A stretch of 23,443 nt of DNA from DATKMS01 sp041497995 (GCA_041497995.1 JBGQHM010000065.1:1-23443); one strand, 5' to 3'. Shown: positions 7,558 to 15,125, numbered from the stretch's first letter. Notes: generated from the letters alone by a model not told the origin. Translations and numbers: made by a program.

Positions 7558-8430
7558 CTACGGACGCACTGGGGTCTGGTACTCGAGACCGATCCGGCCG
7601 AGACGCGTCTTGAACTCCTTCAGCACGGTGTCAGCCAGCACCTGCTCCATCTCCTCCGGCTTCATCTCGGCGAGGTCGACGCCGGCGAACCGCGCATGTG
7701 CCGGCTGTGCGCCCGCGTGCTCGAACTCGGCGGCCGCCGCGTTGTTGCGGAAGGCGTCGGCAAACGTGGCGAGCATGTAGTACGACATCATCTTCTGCAT
7801 GTGCTCGACCTCGGTCTTCTTCTCCGGGTACTGCTTGATGAGCGAACCGATACGGTTCTCACCGAAGCCGACGTGGCGGCGCTCGTCGGCGATGGTGCCC
7901 GATAGCGTATGTGCAAACTTGGGGTTCATCTCTTGGTTGAGCGCGTAGATCATCTCGAAGACGCTGAAGGCCATCCCTTCGAGGACAATGTTCTGGCCGA
8001 CCACACCGGACACGAAGTCCTTCTTGTCGACCTTTTCGAGGAGGATCTCCGCGAACTTCACGAGGTTCGGGTTGGCAAGCTGCTGGATGACGCTCTCGAT
8101 CTCGTTCCGGCGCACACCAAGGTCGTAGAGCCGGTGTGTAAAGATCTCGACGTGGCGCGCCTCGTCGAGCGTCTGCGTCGCCAAGAAGCGCTTGCTCGCT
8201 TCGTCGGGCGCAGCGTTGATCAGACCAGACGATGCAGCCAGCGCGCAGCGCTCGCCCACCACGAGTTGGACTGTCGAGCGAATGGTCTCCTCATGAAGCA
8301 CCTCGTTGGTCTTCAGCAACTCCGGCTCGTTCTCGCCGGGTTGGTGCCCATACTCCGTGCCCTCGAGATAGCCCTGCGGGCACGACTCCAACCAACTCTG
8401 AATCGAGTACGCAGACAGGAAATCAGCCAT
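7558..8430 (-). CDS. Ferritin-like diiron protein, first copy
   Basis: A 290-residue protein with all six expected diiron ligands: E60, E90-x2-H93 (DEARH), E151, and E183-x2-H186 (DERRH). It is first in a three-gene operon with its paralogue and the four-cysteine protein. The start has a strong ribosome binding site (GAGGAGG, 8436-8442 on the complementary strand). Compared with the second copy it has an extra C-terminal region (about residues 240-290), helical and acidic. The two proteins probably form a heterodimer or do sequential chemistry, by analogy to other paired R2-like proteins; this is inference. It diverges from the amidohydrolase gene across a 197-bp region with two inverted repeats. 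Confidence 0.9.
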   Translation of the reverse strand: MADFLSAYSIQSWLESCPQGYLEGTEYGHQPGENEPELLKTNEVLHEETIRSTVQLVVGERCALAASSGLINAAPDEASKRFLATQTLDEARHVEIFTHRLYDLGVRRNEIESVIQQLANPNLVKFAEILLEKVDKKDFVSGVVGQNIVLEGMAFSVFEMIYALNQEMNPKFAHTLSGTIADERRHVGFGENRIGSLIKQYPEKKTEVEHMQKMMSYYMLATFADAFRNNAAAAEFEHAGAQPAHARFAGVDLAEMKPEEMEQVLADTVLKEFKTRLGRIGLEYQTPVRP

Positions 8431-8462
8431 CGGTTCCTCCTCAGATGGTCGCTATATCGGTT

Positions 8463-8479
8463 CGTGGCACAACGCCACG
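8463..8479. promoter_or_regulatory. Inverted repeat in diiron operon leader (candidate operator)
   Basis: CGTGGC-N5-GCCACG is a perfect 6-bp inverted repeat about 33 bp upstream of the first diiron gene. It could be a repressor site overlapping the promoter or an mRNA leader hairpin. No regulator gene is adjacent. Confidence 0.4.
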
Positions 8480-8521
8480 GCGCATTTACCGATAATTTCT
8501 AGCGCAGATGCGCAGCGGGTT

Positions 8522-8539
8522 TTATGATGTAGGTCATAA
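8522..8539. promoter_or_regulatory. AT-rich palindrome in divergent promoter region (candidate operator)
   Basis: TTATGA-N6-TCATAA is a perfect 6-bp inverted repeat in an AT-rich patch of otherwise GC-rich sequence. It lies about 90 bp from both divergent start codons (8430 and 8628). Its size and symmetry fit a dimeric helix-turn-helix regulator controlling one or both transcripts. The binding protein is unknown. Confidence 0.45.
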
Positions 8540-8627
8540 GGACGATCTGTTCGTTGCCACGACGCGGCGCCGGCTTGCTCCGGCCGCGGATTCACGCTCT
8601 AAGTGACCACTCTCGGGAGGCAATCGC

Positions 8628-10307
8628 ATGGCCGCAGCACCACGCTCGCTGTTGATTCGCAACGCACGTATCATTGATGGTACCGGGGCCGCATCGGCCT
8701 ATGGAGAGGTCGCCGTCCAAGACGGCACGATCGCGGCGGTCGGGGCGGCACTGTCAGTCGCCAGCCTGCCGTCGGGGACACGCGAGATCGACGCGCGCGG
8801 CCGCGCCCTCGCTCCTGGGTTCATCGATGTGCACACGCATTTCGATCCGCAGATTTGTTGGGACCGCCTGGCCACGCCGATGCTCGAGCACGGCGTCACG
8901 ACGGTGCTGATGGGCAACTGCTCGCTGTCCCTGGCACCGGTGAAGCAGCAGGATCGCCGCGCGCTCGCCGGCATGTTCAAGCAGATCGAAGACATCCCCC
9001 TGAGCGCCTTCGCAGAGGGCGTCTCATGGGAGTGGGAGAGCTACCCCGAGTACCTCGCCTACATCCGCCGCGACCTCGGCATCAACGTCGCGGGCCTCGT
9101 CGGCCACTCGGCGCTCCGCAGCTTCGTCATGGGCGCGGCCGCGCAGGAGCGCGCCGCGACCGACGAGGAGACGGCGACGATGGCCGGCATACTGGCCGAC
9201 GCCATCCGCGGGGGCGCGGCTGGGTTGTCGACCTCGTACGTCGACATCGATGAGCACATGCGGCCGGTACCCAGCCGATTCGCCACGCGTGACGAGATCA
9301 TCGCCCTCGGAAAGGCGATGGCGGCGGCTGGCCGCGGCCTCATCCAGACCGTTCCCGTATTTTACAACCCGCCCGAGCAGCTCCAGAACATCGAGGAGAT
9401 GGGTGAGATATCACGCGCCACCGGGCTGATGTGTACCGTCGCGCCGATCGTGCACGCCGCCGGGCAGACCCTGTGGAGCGATTCGCTTGCGGCGTTGGAG
9501 GACCAGGCCAAGCGCGGCGCGCGCCTCTACGGCCAGAGCATGCCGCGCACCTTCGACATCAACATCCGCTTGGCGGAAAGCTCGTTCATCCTCCTGGCCC
9601 TGCCCGCGTGGGCCGAGCTGATGCGGCTGCCACTGCCGGAGCGGCTGGCCGGTTTCCGCGATCCGACGCGGCGCGAGGATCTGCGTAACCAGGCAGTGCT
9701 CCTCGGCCCGCTGCTGTTCGTGCTCACCGTCGGCCGAACCGCACGGCCCGAGAACAAGCGCTTCGAGGGCCGCCTCGTCGCCGACATCGCGACCGAGCGG
9801 GGCGTGACGCCGGCGGACGCGATGATCGACTTGGCGTGCGACGACGACCTGCAGACCGAGTTCTGCATGCGGAACTTCGTCCATGTCGATCCGGAAGGTG
9901 TCACCGCGATCCTGTCGCATCCGCGCATCCACATCGGTGCGAGCGACGCCGGCGCGCATGTGGCACAGTTCTGCGGCGCCGGCGACACCGGCTACCTGCT
10001 GGCGCGCTGGGTGCGTGAGCTCAAGGCGTTCACGCTGGAGCAGGCGATCCATCGACTCACCGGCGAGCTCGCTGACGCGTTCGGCATCCGCGGCCGTGGC
10101 CGCATCACACCGGGCTGGGCCGCCGACTTGGTTCTGTTCGATCCCGACACCATCGACCGCGGCAACGAAGAGTTCATCAACGACGTCCCCGGCGGCGGCA
10201 ACCGCTACGTGCGGCACGCCACGGGCATCGACGCGGTGGTTGTCAACGGCGCCGTGACGTGGGAAGGCGGCAGCTACACGGGCGCCCGCGCCGGAACCAT
10301 CGTCTGA
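8628..10307 (+). CDS. D-aminoacylase / N-acyl-D-amino-acid deacylase family amidohydrolase
   Basis: A 559-residue metal-dependent amidohydrolase. The N-terminal beta part is followed by the metal motif H69-T-H71 in FIDVHTHFDPQ. The GNCSLSLAP loop holds C98, a conserved metal-site cysteine position in D-aminoacylases (there GNCGFSLAP). H160 and the late D440 (GASDAGAH) complete the barrel motifs. It ends in the usual composite beta domain (GWAADLVLFDPDTI). Family members release acyl groups from N-acyl-D-amino acids or hydrolyse related amides and hydantoins; the specific substrate here is unknown. The start is well supported by GGGAGG seven bases upstream. It is followed by a hairpin at 10328 and then the phosphofructokinase gene, 81 bp away. 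Confidence 0.9.
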   Translation: MAAAPRSLLIRNARIIDGTGAASAYGEVAVQDGTIAAVGAALSVASLPSGTREIDARGRALAPGFIDVHTHFDPQICWDRLATPMLEHGVTTVLMGNCSLSLAPVKQQDRRALAGMFKQIEDIPLSAFAEGVSWEWESYPEYLAYIRRDLGINVAGLVGHSALRSFVMGAAAQERAATDEETATMAGILADAIRGGAAGLSTSYVDIDEHMRPVPSRFATRDEIIALGKAMAAAGRGLIQTVPVFYNPPEQLQNIEEMGEISRATGLMCTVAPIVHAAGQTLWSDSLAALEDQAKRGARLYGQSMPRTFDINIRLAESSFILLALPAWAELMRLPLPERLAGFRDPTRREDLRNQAVLLGPLLFVLTVGRTARPENKRFEGRLVADIATERGVTPADAMIDLACDDDLQTEFCMRNFVHVDPEGVTAILSHPRIHIGASDAGAHVAQFCGAGDTGYLLARWVRELKAFTLEQAIHRLTGELADAFGIRGRGRITPGWAADLVLFDPDTIDRGNEEFINDVPGGGNRYVRHATGIDAVVVNGAVTWEGGSYTGARAGTIV

Positions 10308-10327
10308 CCTCTTCCCACCTTGACCTC

Positions 10328-10359
10328 GGCGACCTAGCTGGCACCCTGTCGCTAGCGCC
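10328..10359 (+). terminator. Bulged hairpin after amidohydrolase gene
   Basis: GGCG-AC-CTAGC, a 12-nt loop, then GCTAGCGCC gives a 9-bp stem with a 2-nt bulge in the 81-bp gap between the amidohydrolase and phosphofructokinase genes. It may be a terminator or mRNA processing hairpin; there is no U-tract, so readthrough into the next gene is possible. Confidence 0.35.
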
Positions 10360-10388
10360 GCGCACCTGGGCGAAGTGAGGAGCGGACC

Positions 10389-11666
10389 ATGAGCGACAAC
10401 AAGAAGCTGGCGATCCTCGTCGGCGGTGGGCCGGCACCGGGCATCAACAGCGTGATCGGAGCAGCGACGATTCGCAGCATCCTCGAAGGCGTCGAGGTGT
10501 TGGGCATCCGCGACGGCTTCGAGTGGATCATGCAGGGGAATATCGAGCATGTGATCCCCCTCTCGATCGACGGCGTGAGCCGCATCCACTTCCGTGGCGG
10601 CTCGGTGATCGGCATCGCACGCGCTAACCCAACGAAGGACCCGCAGCACCTCGAAAACACCGTCGACGCGCTGCGGCGGCTTGACGTCGATCGGTTGATC
10701 ACCATCGGCGGCGACGACACGGCTTTCTCGGCAATGAAGTTGGCGGAGCACTCCGCCGGCCGGATTCGCGTCGTACACGTCCCGAAGACCATCGACAACG
10801 ACCTCGGCCTCCCGGCGCAGGTCGACACCTTCGGCTTCCAGAGCGCGCGGCACGTCGGTGTCGAGCTGGTCAAGAACCTGATGGTCGATGCGTTCACCAC
10901 CTCGCGTTGGTACATCGTCATTTCCATGGGCCGGAAGGCCGGGCACCTGGCCTTGGGCATTGGCAAGGCCGCCGGCGCCACCCTCACGCTGATCACCGAG
11001 GAGTTCGGGGAGCGCATCCGCTTCGCGACCATCGTCGACACGCTGGCCGCGGCGATCATCAAACGCTTGAGCGAGGACCGGCGCGACGGCGTCGCCGTGG
11101 TCGCCGAAGGCGTCGTGCTCGACATCGACCCGACAGATCTATCGGCTTTGAAGAACGTCGACCGCGACGCGCACGGGAACATCCGCCTGGCGGAGGTCGA
11201 CCTTGGCGAGATGCTCAAGCGCGCGGTGTTGGAGCGGCTCAAGGGATTCGGCATCAAGCCGATCATCATCGCCAAGAACGTCGGCTTCGAGCTGCGGTGT
11301 GCCGATCCGATTCCGTACGACATGGAGTACACGCGCGACCTCGGCTATTGCGCCGCCAAGTACCTGCTGGAAGGCGGCGACGCGGTCATGGTGTCAATGC
11401 AAGGCGGCCACTTTGTTCCGGTACCGTTCAAGGAGTTGCTCGACCCGAAGACCGGGCGCGCCAAGATTCGCCTCGTGGACATCCACTCTGCGCGCTACGC
11501 GATCGCGCGCCGCTACATGATCCGCCTGCGCCGCGACGACTTCGAGCAACCTGAAGAGTTGGCGAAGTTCGCCGCCACCGCCAGCATCTCAGTGGCCGAG
11601 TTTCGCCGGCAGTTCGAGTACCTCATTGAAACCGAGCCGCCGCCGTTGGTGATCGGGCCGCAATAG
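10389..11666 (+). CDS. 6-phosphofructokinase, probably pyrophosphate-dependent
   Basis: Phosphorylates fructose 6-phosphate in glycolysis, reversibly if pyrophosphate is the donor. The PfkA-family fold is shown by GGGPAPGIN (12-20), GGDDT (107-111), PKTIDND (132-138) and MGRKAG (180-185). Two positions decide the phosphoryl donor in this family: ATP enzymes have GGDGS and PGTIDND, whereas here D110 and K133 replace the two glycines, as in PPi-dependent enzymes. At 425 residues it is longer than E. coli PfkA (320), also as expected for the PPi class. A GAGGAG ribosome binding site sits six bases before the ATG. It may be cotranscribed with the amidohydrolase, though a hairpin lies between them. 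Confidence 0.93.
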   Translation: MSDNKKLAILVGGGPAPGINSVIGAATIRSILEGVEVLGIRDGFEWIMQGNIEHVIPLSIDGVSRIHFRGGSVIGIARANPTKDPQHLENTVDALRRLDVDRLITIGGDDTAFSAMKLAEHSAGRIRVVHVPKTIDNDLGLPAQVDTFGFQSARHVGVELVKNLMVDAFTTSRWYIVISMGRKAGHLALGIGKAAGATLTLITEEFGERIRFATIVDTLAAAIIKRLSEDRRDGVAVVAEGVVLDIDPTDLSALKNVDRDAHGNIRLAEVDLGEMLKRAVLERLKGFGIKPIIIAKNVGFELRCADPIPYDMEYTRDLGYCAAKYLLEGGDAVMVSMQGGHFVPVPFKELLDPKTGRAKIRLVDIHSARYAIARRYMIRLRRDDFEQPEELAKFAATASISVAEFRRQFEYLIETEPPPLVIGPQ

Positions 11667-11923
11667 AGCGGTCAGCTTTCAGCCGTCAGCTTGTGGCAAA
11701 TGCCGCTTGACGGCCCGGGCAGATCGATTGGAACCCGCCGACCGGGCTACGCCCGCGCTGCACAGGCAACACCAGCGCCCTCAGCTGCCGCTGACGACCG
11801 TCCGGAATCAGAGATACTCTGCTACCCGGTCAACCGAGCGCCGGGCTCATCCGTTACCTGTCCGGGGCGGTCTTGGATCAGATCACATGACCAGCAGCTC
11901 AAACACCTTCGGTTTAGTCTGCA
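11667..11923. other. Intergenic region upstream of the ECF operon with short repeats
   Basis: 257 bases with no supported gene. It begins with a direct repeat, GTCAGCTT at 11671 and again at 11685 (14-bp period). It also holds a 13-bp palindrome CAGAG-ATA-CTCTG at 11809-11821. GGAAC occurs at 11730 and GGAAT at 11804, both resembling the -35 element of ECF promoters, but neither has a well-spaced -10 partner. The ECF promoter should lie here. Confidence 0.4.
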
Positions 11924-12613
11924 ATGCAAGCTAGCCTGCCACGCATTCGGCCATCCACCTCGACATCAATGACCGCCTCGGCTACCCACGTCACCATCGA
12001 CCGCGCTCAGGAGCTGACGCAGGGATTGTCAACCAAGGGCACGCGCGGTTCGTTCGTACCGGTAGAGCGCACAGTGGACGACAGCGTGATAGCGGCCACC
12101 AAGGATGAGTTCGTGGAGTATGACGATCTCTACCATACGCACCACGGGCGCGTGTTGCGGTTGTGTCGCCTCCTGCTGTCGGATCCAGACGAGGCCAACG
12201 ATGTGACCCAAGAAGTCTTCCTCAAACTATTCCAAGCGCAGCAAACGGAGCAGCGCGCGATGGCGTGGGGCGCGTGGCTGACGCGGGTCAGCGTCAATGC
12301 CTGCCGCGACCGCCGCCGTTCGGGTTGGTGGAAATGGTTCCGCGAACGGCACGCCGAATTCACTGAGGCGGATCTGCCCGGCACCGCCCTCACTCCGGAG
12401 CAGGCGGCGCTGGGCGCCGAGACGCGGCGCGCCGTTTGGGAATCGTTTCGCGAGCTGTCCACACGCCAACAAGAGGTGTTCGTGCTGCGCCAGCTGGAAG
12501 GGTGGTCCACCGACGAGGTCGCCGAGACGCTCGGGGTGAGCGCCGGGAGCATCAAACGGCACCTGTATCGGGCGGTCCACCACATGCGGAAGGCGTTACG
12601 AGGTCGGCAATGA
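11924..12613 (+). CDS. ECF-family RNA polymerase sigma factor
   Basis: Directs RNA polymerase to a stress regulon. The sigma-2 region spans about residues 66-130 (the DANDV-like segment reads DEANDVTQEVFLKLF) and sigma-4 about 175-229, with a helix-turn-helix (STDEVAETLGVSAGSIKRHLYRA). No sigma-3 region is present, which defines the ECF class. The first 60 residues are Ser/Thr-rich and lack family features. The real start may be the in-frame ATG at 11969 or the GTG at 12074, which has GAGCG upstream. The stop overlaps the anti-sigma start by ATGA, so both proteins should be made in balance. A WWKWF aromatic patch in the interdomain linker is unusual. Confidence 0.92.
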   Translation: MQASLPRIRPSTSTSMTASATHVTIDRAQELTQGLSTKGTRGSFVPVERTVDDSVIAATKDEFVEYDDLYHTHHGRVLRLCRLLLSDPDEANDVTQEVFLKLFQAQQTEQRAMAWGAWLTRVSVNACRDRRRSGWWKWFRERHAEFTEADLPGTALTPEQAALGAETRRAVWESFRELSTRQQEVFVLRQLEGWSTDEVAETLGVSAGSIKRHLYRAVHHMRKALRGRQ

Positions 12614-13119
12614 GACAGTGCATGAGTGAACGAGCTTTGTTGCGTTTCCATAGCCGCGACGGTACAGCGGCCGAACGGGAACACCTGCGGCTGTGCGCCG
12701 ATTGTACGGAGCGCTACGATCAACTGGTCGAGGACCTTGCAACCCTTCACCTCACCCTCGAAGCGCCGCAACCGGCCGCAGCTGTGCGCCGCTTCACGCC
12801 GTTCCTGGTCCACTGGGCACCCATGGCCGCTGCAGCAGCGGGGCTCGCTGCCGTCATCGTCGTGAGCGTCGCGGGTCGCCACCCGCTCGTCGATCCCGTG
12901 CAGGTTGCGACGCGCGGCACCGCGGTCTCGGCGTTCGCTGCCGATGTCTCTGCCGCCCTGTTTGCAGACAGTGAATCAGCCGGCACGGCAGCGTTGCCGA
13001 CGGTCGAGACGTCGTACCTGCAGGCCGCGCTGGATGCCGGGTCACCCTGTACGCGCGAGCAGTACCTCGACGGCGAATGCGATGAGCAACTATCCGCTCT
13101 CCTCTCAGAGAGCGAATGA
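12610..13119 (+). CDS. Zinc-finger anti-sigma factor, single-pass membrane protein
   Basis: A 169-residue partner of the sigma factor. The N-terminal cytoplasmic part has the anti-sigma zinc motif H25-x3-C29-x2-C32 (zf-HC2/ZAS type). A hydrophobic segment at about 69-89 crosses the membrane. The roughly 80-residue outer part is Ala/Ser-rich with two late cysteines (in GSPCTREQYLDGEC), which could form a disulphide or bind metal. By family knowledge it sequesters the sigma factor until an envelope signal or oxidation releases it. The start overlaps the sigma stop (ATGA), and the next gene starts 16 bp after its stop, so the three form one operon. Confidence 0.88.
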   Translation: MRQCMSERALLRFHSRDGTAAEREHLRLCADCTERYDQLVEDLATLHLTLEAPQPAAAVRRFTPFLVHWAPMAAAAAGLAAVIVVSVAGRHPLVDPVQVATRGTAVSAFAADVSAALFADSESAGTAALPTVETSYLQAALDAGSPCTREQYLDGECDEQLSALLSESE

Positions 13120-13135
13120 ATCACGGAGGATCCAG

Positions 13136-13636
13136 ATGACAAAAGCGATGACCCTGCTCGCCGGCTTGGCGGTGTGCCTCTTGTCGGCAACGCTGCAGGC
13201 GCAGCCGATGGGACCACCAATGATGATGAAAGGTATGGGCGGACCACACATGATGTTCGGCGGGGACGGTCCCTCGATCATGCTGCCGCTCGCACTACGA
13301 CACGCCAACCTGACGGCGGACCAACAGACGCAAGTGCATAAGATCATGGACGCCGACCATCAGAACCTGCGGGCGCTCTTCAAGCAGCTCGAGACCGCCA
13401 ACGATCACCTCGCCGACAAGCTCTTCACGCCCGGCGTGGTGCAGGCCGCAGACTTGACGCCGCAGGTGCAACAAATCACGCAGCTACGGCAACAGCTCAT
13501 GGAGCAAGGTTTGAAGACCGCCCTGGCAATCCGCGCCGTGCTGACGCCGGAGCAACTAGCAAAGGTGTCACAGCTGAAGGATCGCATGGAGAAGCTCCAG
13601 ACCGAGATGCGCACCGTTCTCGAAGGCACCGACTGA
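13136..13636 (+). CDS. Periplasmic Spy/CpxP/ZraP-like chaperone with Met-rich N-terminus
   Basis: A 166-residue exported protein. A signal peptide (about 1-22, ending in TLQA) leads to a Met/Gly/Pro-rich stretch at 24-44 with M25, M29-M31, M34, M39, M40 and H38. A long helical region follows with two LTxxQ-type motifs (LTADQQ 59-64; LTPEQL 136-141), the mark of the Spy/CpxP family. Such proteins are periplasmic chaperones or metal-responsive regulators. Clustered methionines often bind Cu(I) or Ag(I), so copper handling is a reasonable guess. It is last in the sigma/anti-sigma operon and has a GGAGG ribosome binding site; it is probably the regulon's effector or a feedback sensor that acts on the anti-sigma. 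Confidence 0.88.
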   Translation: MTKAMTLLAGLAVCLLSATLQAQPMGPPMMMKGMGGPHMMFGGDGPSIMLPLALRHANLTADQQTQVHKIMDADHQNLRALFKQLETANDHLADKLFTPGVVQAADLTPQVQQITQLRQQLMEQGLKTALAIRAVLTPEQLAKVSQLKDRMEKLQTEMRTVLEGTD

Positions 13637-13678
13637 CGCGGCCAGGCGGCGGGCGGAGCCGAGTCATGATGCGCCGTC

Positions 13679-14002
13679 TCACCCCAATTTGAACCCGAGC
13701 ACGAAGCCGGTAACGAAGCCGCCGCCGAACGGCAGGTTCGCCGCCAGGATACCCCAGAGACGGTCAGCCAACGTGACGCCGTGTGGGTCGGTCCACACGT
13801 GCTCCGCCGTGTGCTGCACGGCGCTCCAGTTCACGCTGATGAGCTCGTTGTAGACCAGCACCTGCAACAGAATGAACAGCAGCCCGAGGAGCACGGCGAC
13901 AACTTTCGTGACCTTCTTCGCCGCATAACCGACCACCAGACCCGCTGCGCCCCCGAATCCGAGCGACGCCACCGGCGCACCAAACAGCTCGCTGAGATCC
14001 AT
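13679..14002 (-). CDS. FUN14-family small membrane protein
   Basis: A 107-residue protein with the FUN14 signature: Gly-rich hydrophobic segment, then GYAAKK (25-30), a second membrane segment (33-52), a polar amphipathic region, and a Gly-rich C-terminal membrane segment (88-105, GGGFVTGFVLGFKLG). In eukaryotes FUNDC1 is a mitophagy receptor; bacterial members have no firmly assigned function that I can name. A very strong purine-rich ribosome binding site (GGGGGGAGGG) precedes the ATG. It is convergent with the Spy-like gene (42 bp apart) and divergent from cysK. Confidence 0.85.
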   Translation of the reverse strand: MDLSELFGAPVASLGFGGAAGLVVGYAAKKVTKVVAVLLGLLFILLQVLVYNELISVNWSAVQHTAEHVWTDPHGVTLADRLWGILAANLPFGGGFVTGFVLGFKLG

Positions 14003-14144
14003 TCACCCTCCCCCCACGGCCTGCATGGCCGCGAGCATACCTTTGGCCGTGCGGATCGTCGAGGTAGCGGCGTGCACCGAGGAATGGCGTCCCCCGATGC
14101 ATATGCTAGACACGGTACGGAGCGGAGGCATTCCCGCAACGACG

Positions 14145-14154
14145 AAGGAGGGAG
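14145..14154 (+). promoter_or_regulatory. Ribosome binding site that fixes the cysK GTG start
   Basis: AAGGAGGGAG lies just upstream of GTG 14157. It selects this GTG over in-frame ATGs further upstream (for example 14025), which would add residues unrelated to CysK. Confidence 0.85.
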
Positions 14155-14156
14155 CG

Positions 14157-15107
14157 GTGATCTACCAGGACAATTCCTTCAGCATCGGACGCACACCGTT
14201 GGTGAGGCTGAACCGCGTGACCGAGGGCGCGCCGGTCACCCTCCTCGCCAAGATCGAGGGGCGCAACCCGGCGTACTCGGTGAAGTGCCGCATTGGTGCG
14301 TCGATGGTGTGGGACGCTGAGAAGCGCGGCATCATGAAGCCCGGCAAAGAGCTCATCGAGCCAACCAGCGGCAACACCGGCATCGCGCTGGCATTCGTCG
14401 CCGCGGCCCGCGGCTATCCGATCACGCTCACCATGCCCGAGACGATGTCGCTGGAACGCCGCAAGGTGCTGAAGGCGTTCGGCGCCAACCTTCTCCTCAC
14501 CGAGGGTGCCCTCGGGATGCGCGGCGCCATCGTCAAGGCCGAGCAGATGGTCGAATCGGCACCCGACCGCTACGTCCTGCTGCAACAGTTCAAGAACCCG
14601 GCGAATCCCGAGATCCATTTCAAAACCACCGGCCCGGAGATCTGGGAGGATACCGACGGTACGATCGATGTGTTGGTCTCCGGCATCGGCACCGGCGGCA
14701 CGATCACCGGCGTGTCGCGGTACATCAAGCAGCAACGCGGCAAGCCCATCCTGTCTGTCGGCGTCGAGCCGGCGAACAGCCCGGTCATCACCCAGGCCCT
14801 CAACCACCAACCGCTGCAGCCCGGTCCACACAAGATCCAGGGCATCGGCGCCGGATTCATTCCCGACACCCTCGACCTGTCGGTGGTCGATCGGATCGAG
14901 CTGGTTACTGATGACGAATCGCTCGAAATGGCGCGCCGCCTGGGAAAGGAAGAAGGCATTCTCTCGGGCATCTCCTGTGGCGCGGCGACCGTGGCGGCGC
15001 TCCGGCTCGCCAAGGACCCCGCGTTCAAGGACAAGACGATCGTCGTCGTGCTTCCCGATTCGGGCGAACGCTACTTGAGCACCGCGCTGTACGAAGCAGG
15101 CCTGTAG
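14157..15107 (+). CDS. cysK: Cysteine synthase A (O-acetylserine sulfhydrylase)
   Basis: A PLP enzyme making cysteine from O-acetylserine and sulfide, the last step of assimilatory sulfur metabolism. The 316-residue product aligns by eye along its whole length with E. coli CysK. It has PLP lysine K43 in SVKCRIG, the substrate loop PTSGNTG (69-75), the phosphate loop GTGGTITG, and the C-terminal SGERYLSTALY. The GTG start at 14157 puts the N-terminus (IYQDNSFSIGRTPLVRL) exactly where CysK begins, and it has an excellent ribosome binding site. CysK fits better than CysM because of the SVKCRIG context and the length. No other sulfur gene is adjacent. Confidence 0.95.
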   Translation: MIYQDNSFSIGRTPLVRLNRVTEGAPVTLLAKIEGRNPAYSVKCRIGASMVWDAEKRGIMKPGKELIEPTSGNTGIALAFVAAARGYPITLTMPETMSLERRKVLKAFGANLLLTEGALGMRGAIVKAEQMVESAPDRYVLLQQFKNPANPEIHFKTTGPEIWEDTDGTIDVLVSGIGTGGTITGVSRYIKQQRGKPILSVGVEPANSPVITQALNHQPLQPGPHKIQGIGAGFIPDTLDLSVVDRIELVTDDESLEMARRLGKEEGILSGISCGAATVAALRLAKDPAFKDKTIVVVLPDSGERYLSTALYEAGL

Positions 15108-15125
15108 CAGCCTTGTCGGACGCGC

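Noticed and set aside
6876..7613. 245-codon plus-strand frame over the second diiron gene
   Set aside because: It is antisense to a gene with all diiron ligands conserved.
9411..10946. 511-codon open frame on the minus strand
   Set aside because: It runs antisense through the amidohydrolase end, the intergenic gap and the phosphofructokinase start, both of which have clear motifs; long antisense frames are expected at this GC content.
11730..11734. GGAAC as an ECF autoregulatory -35 element
   Set aside because: No -10-like element at the usual 16-17 bp spacing; GGAAT at 11804 has the same problem.
11691..11972. Small plus-strand frame (93 codons) before the sigma factor
   Set aside because: Low-complexity, no ribosome binding site, overlaps the sigma gene; probably untranslated leader.
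14025..14156. 44-codon N-terminal extension of cysK from ATG 14025
   Set aside because: The extension has no similarity to CysK, and a strong ribosome binding site places the start at GTG 14157.
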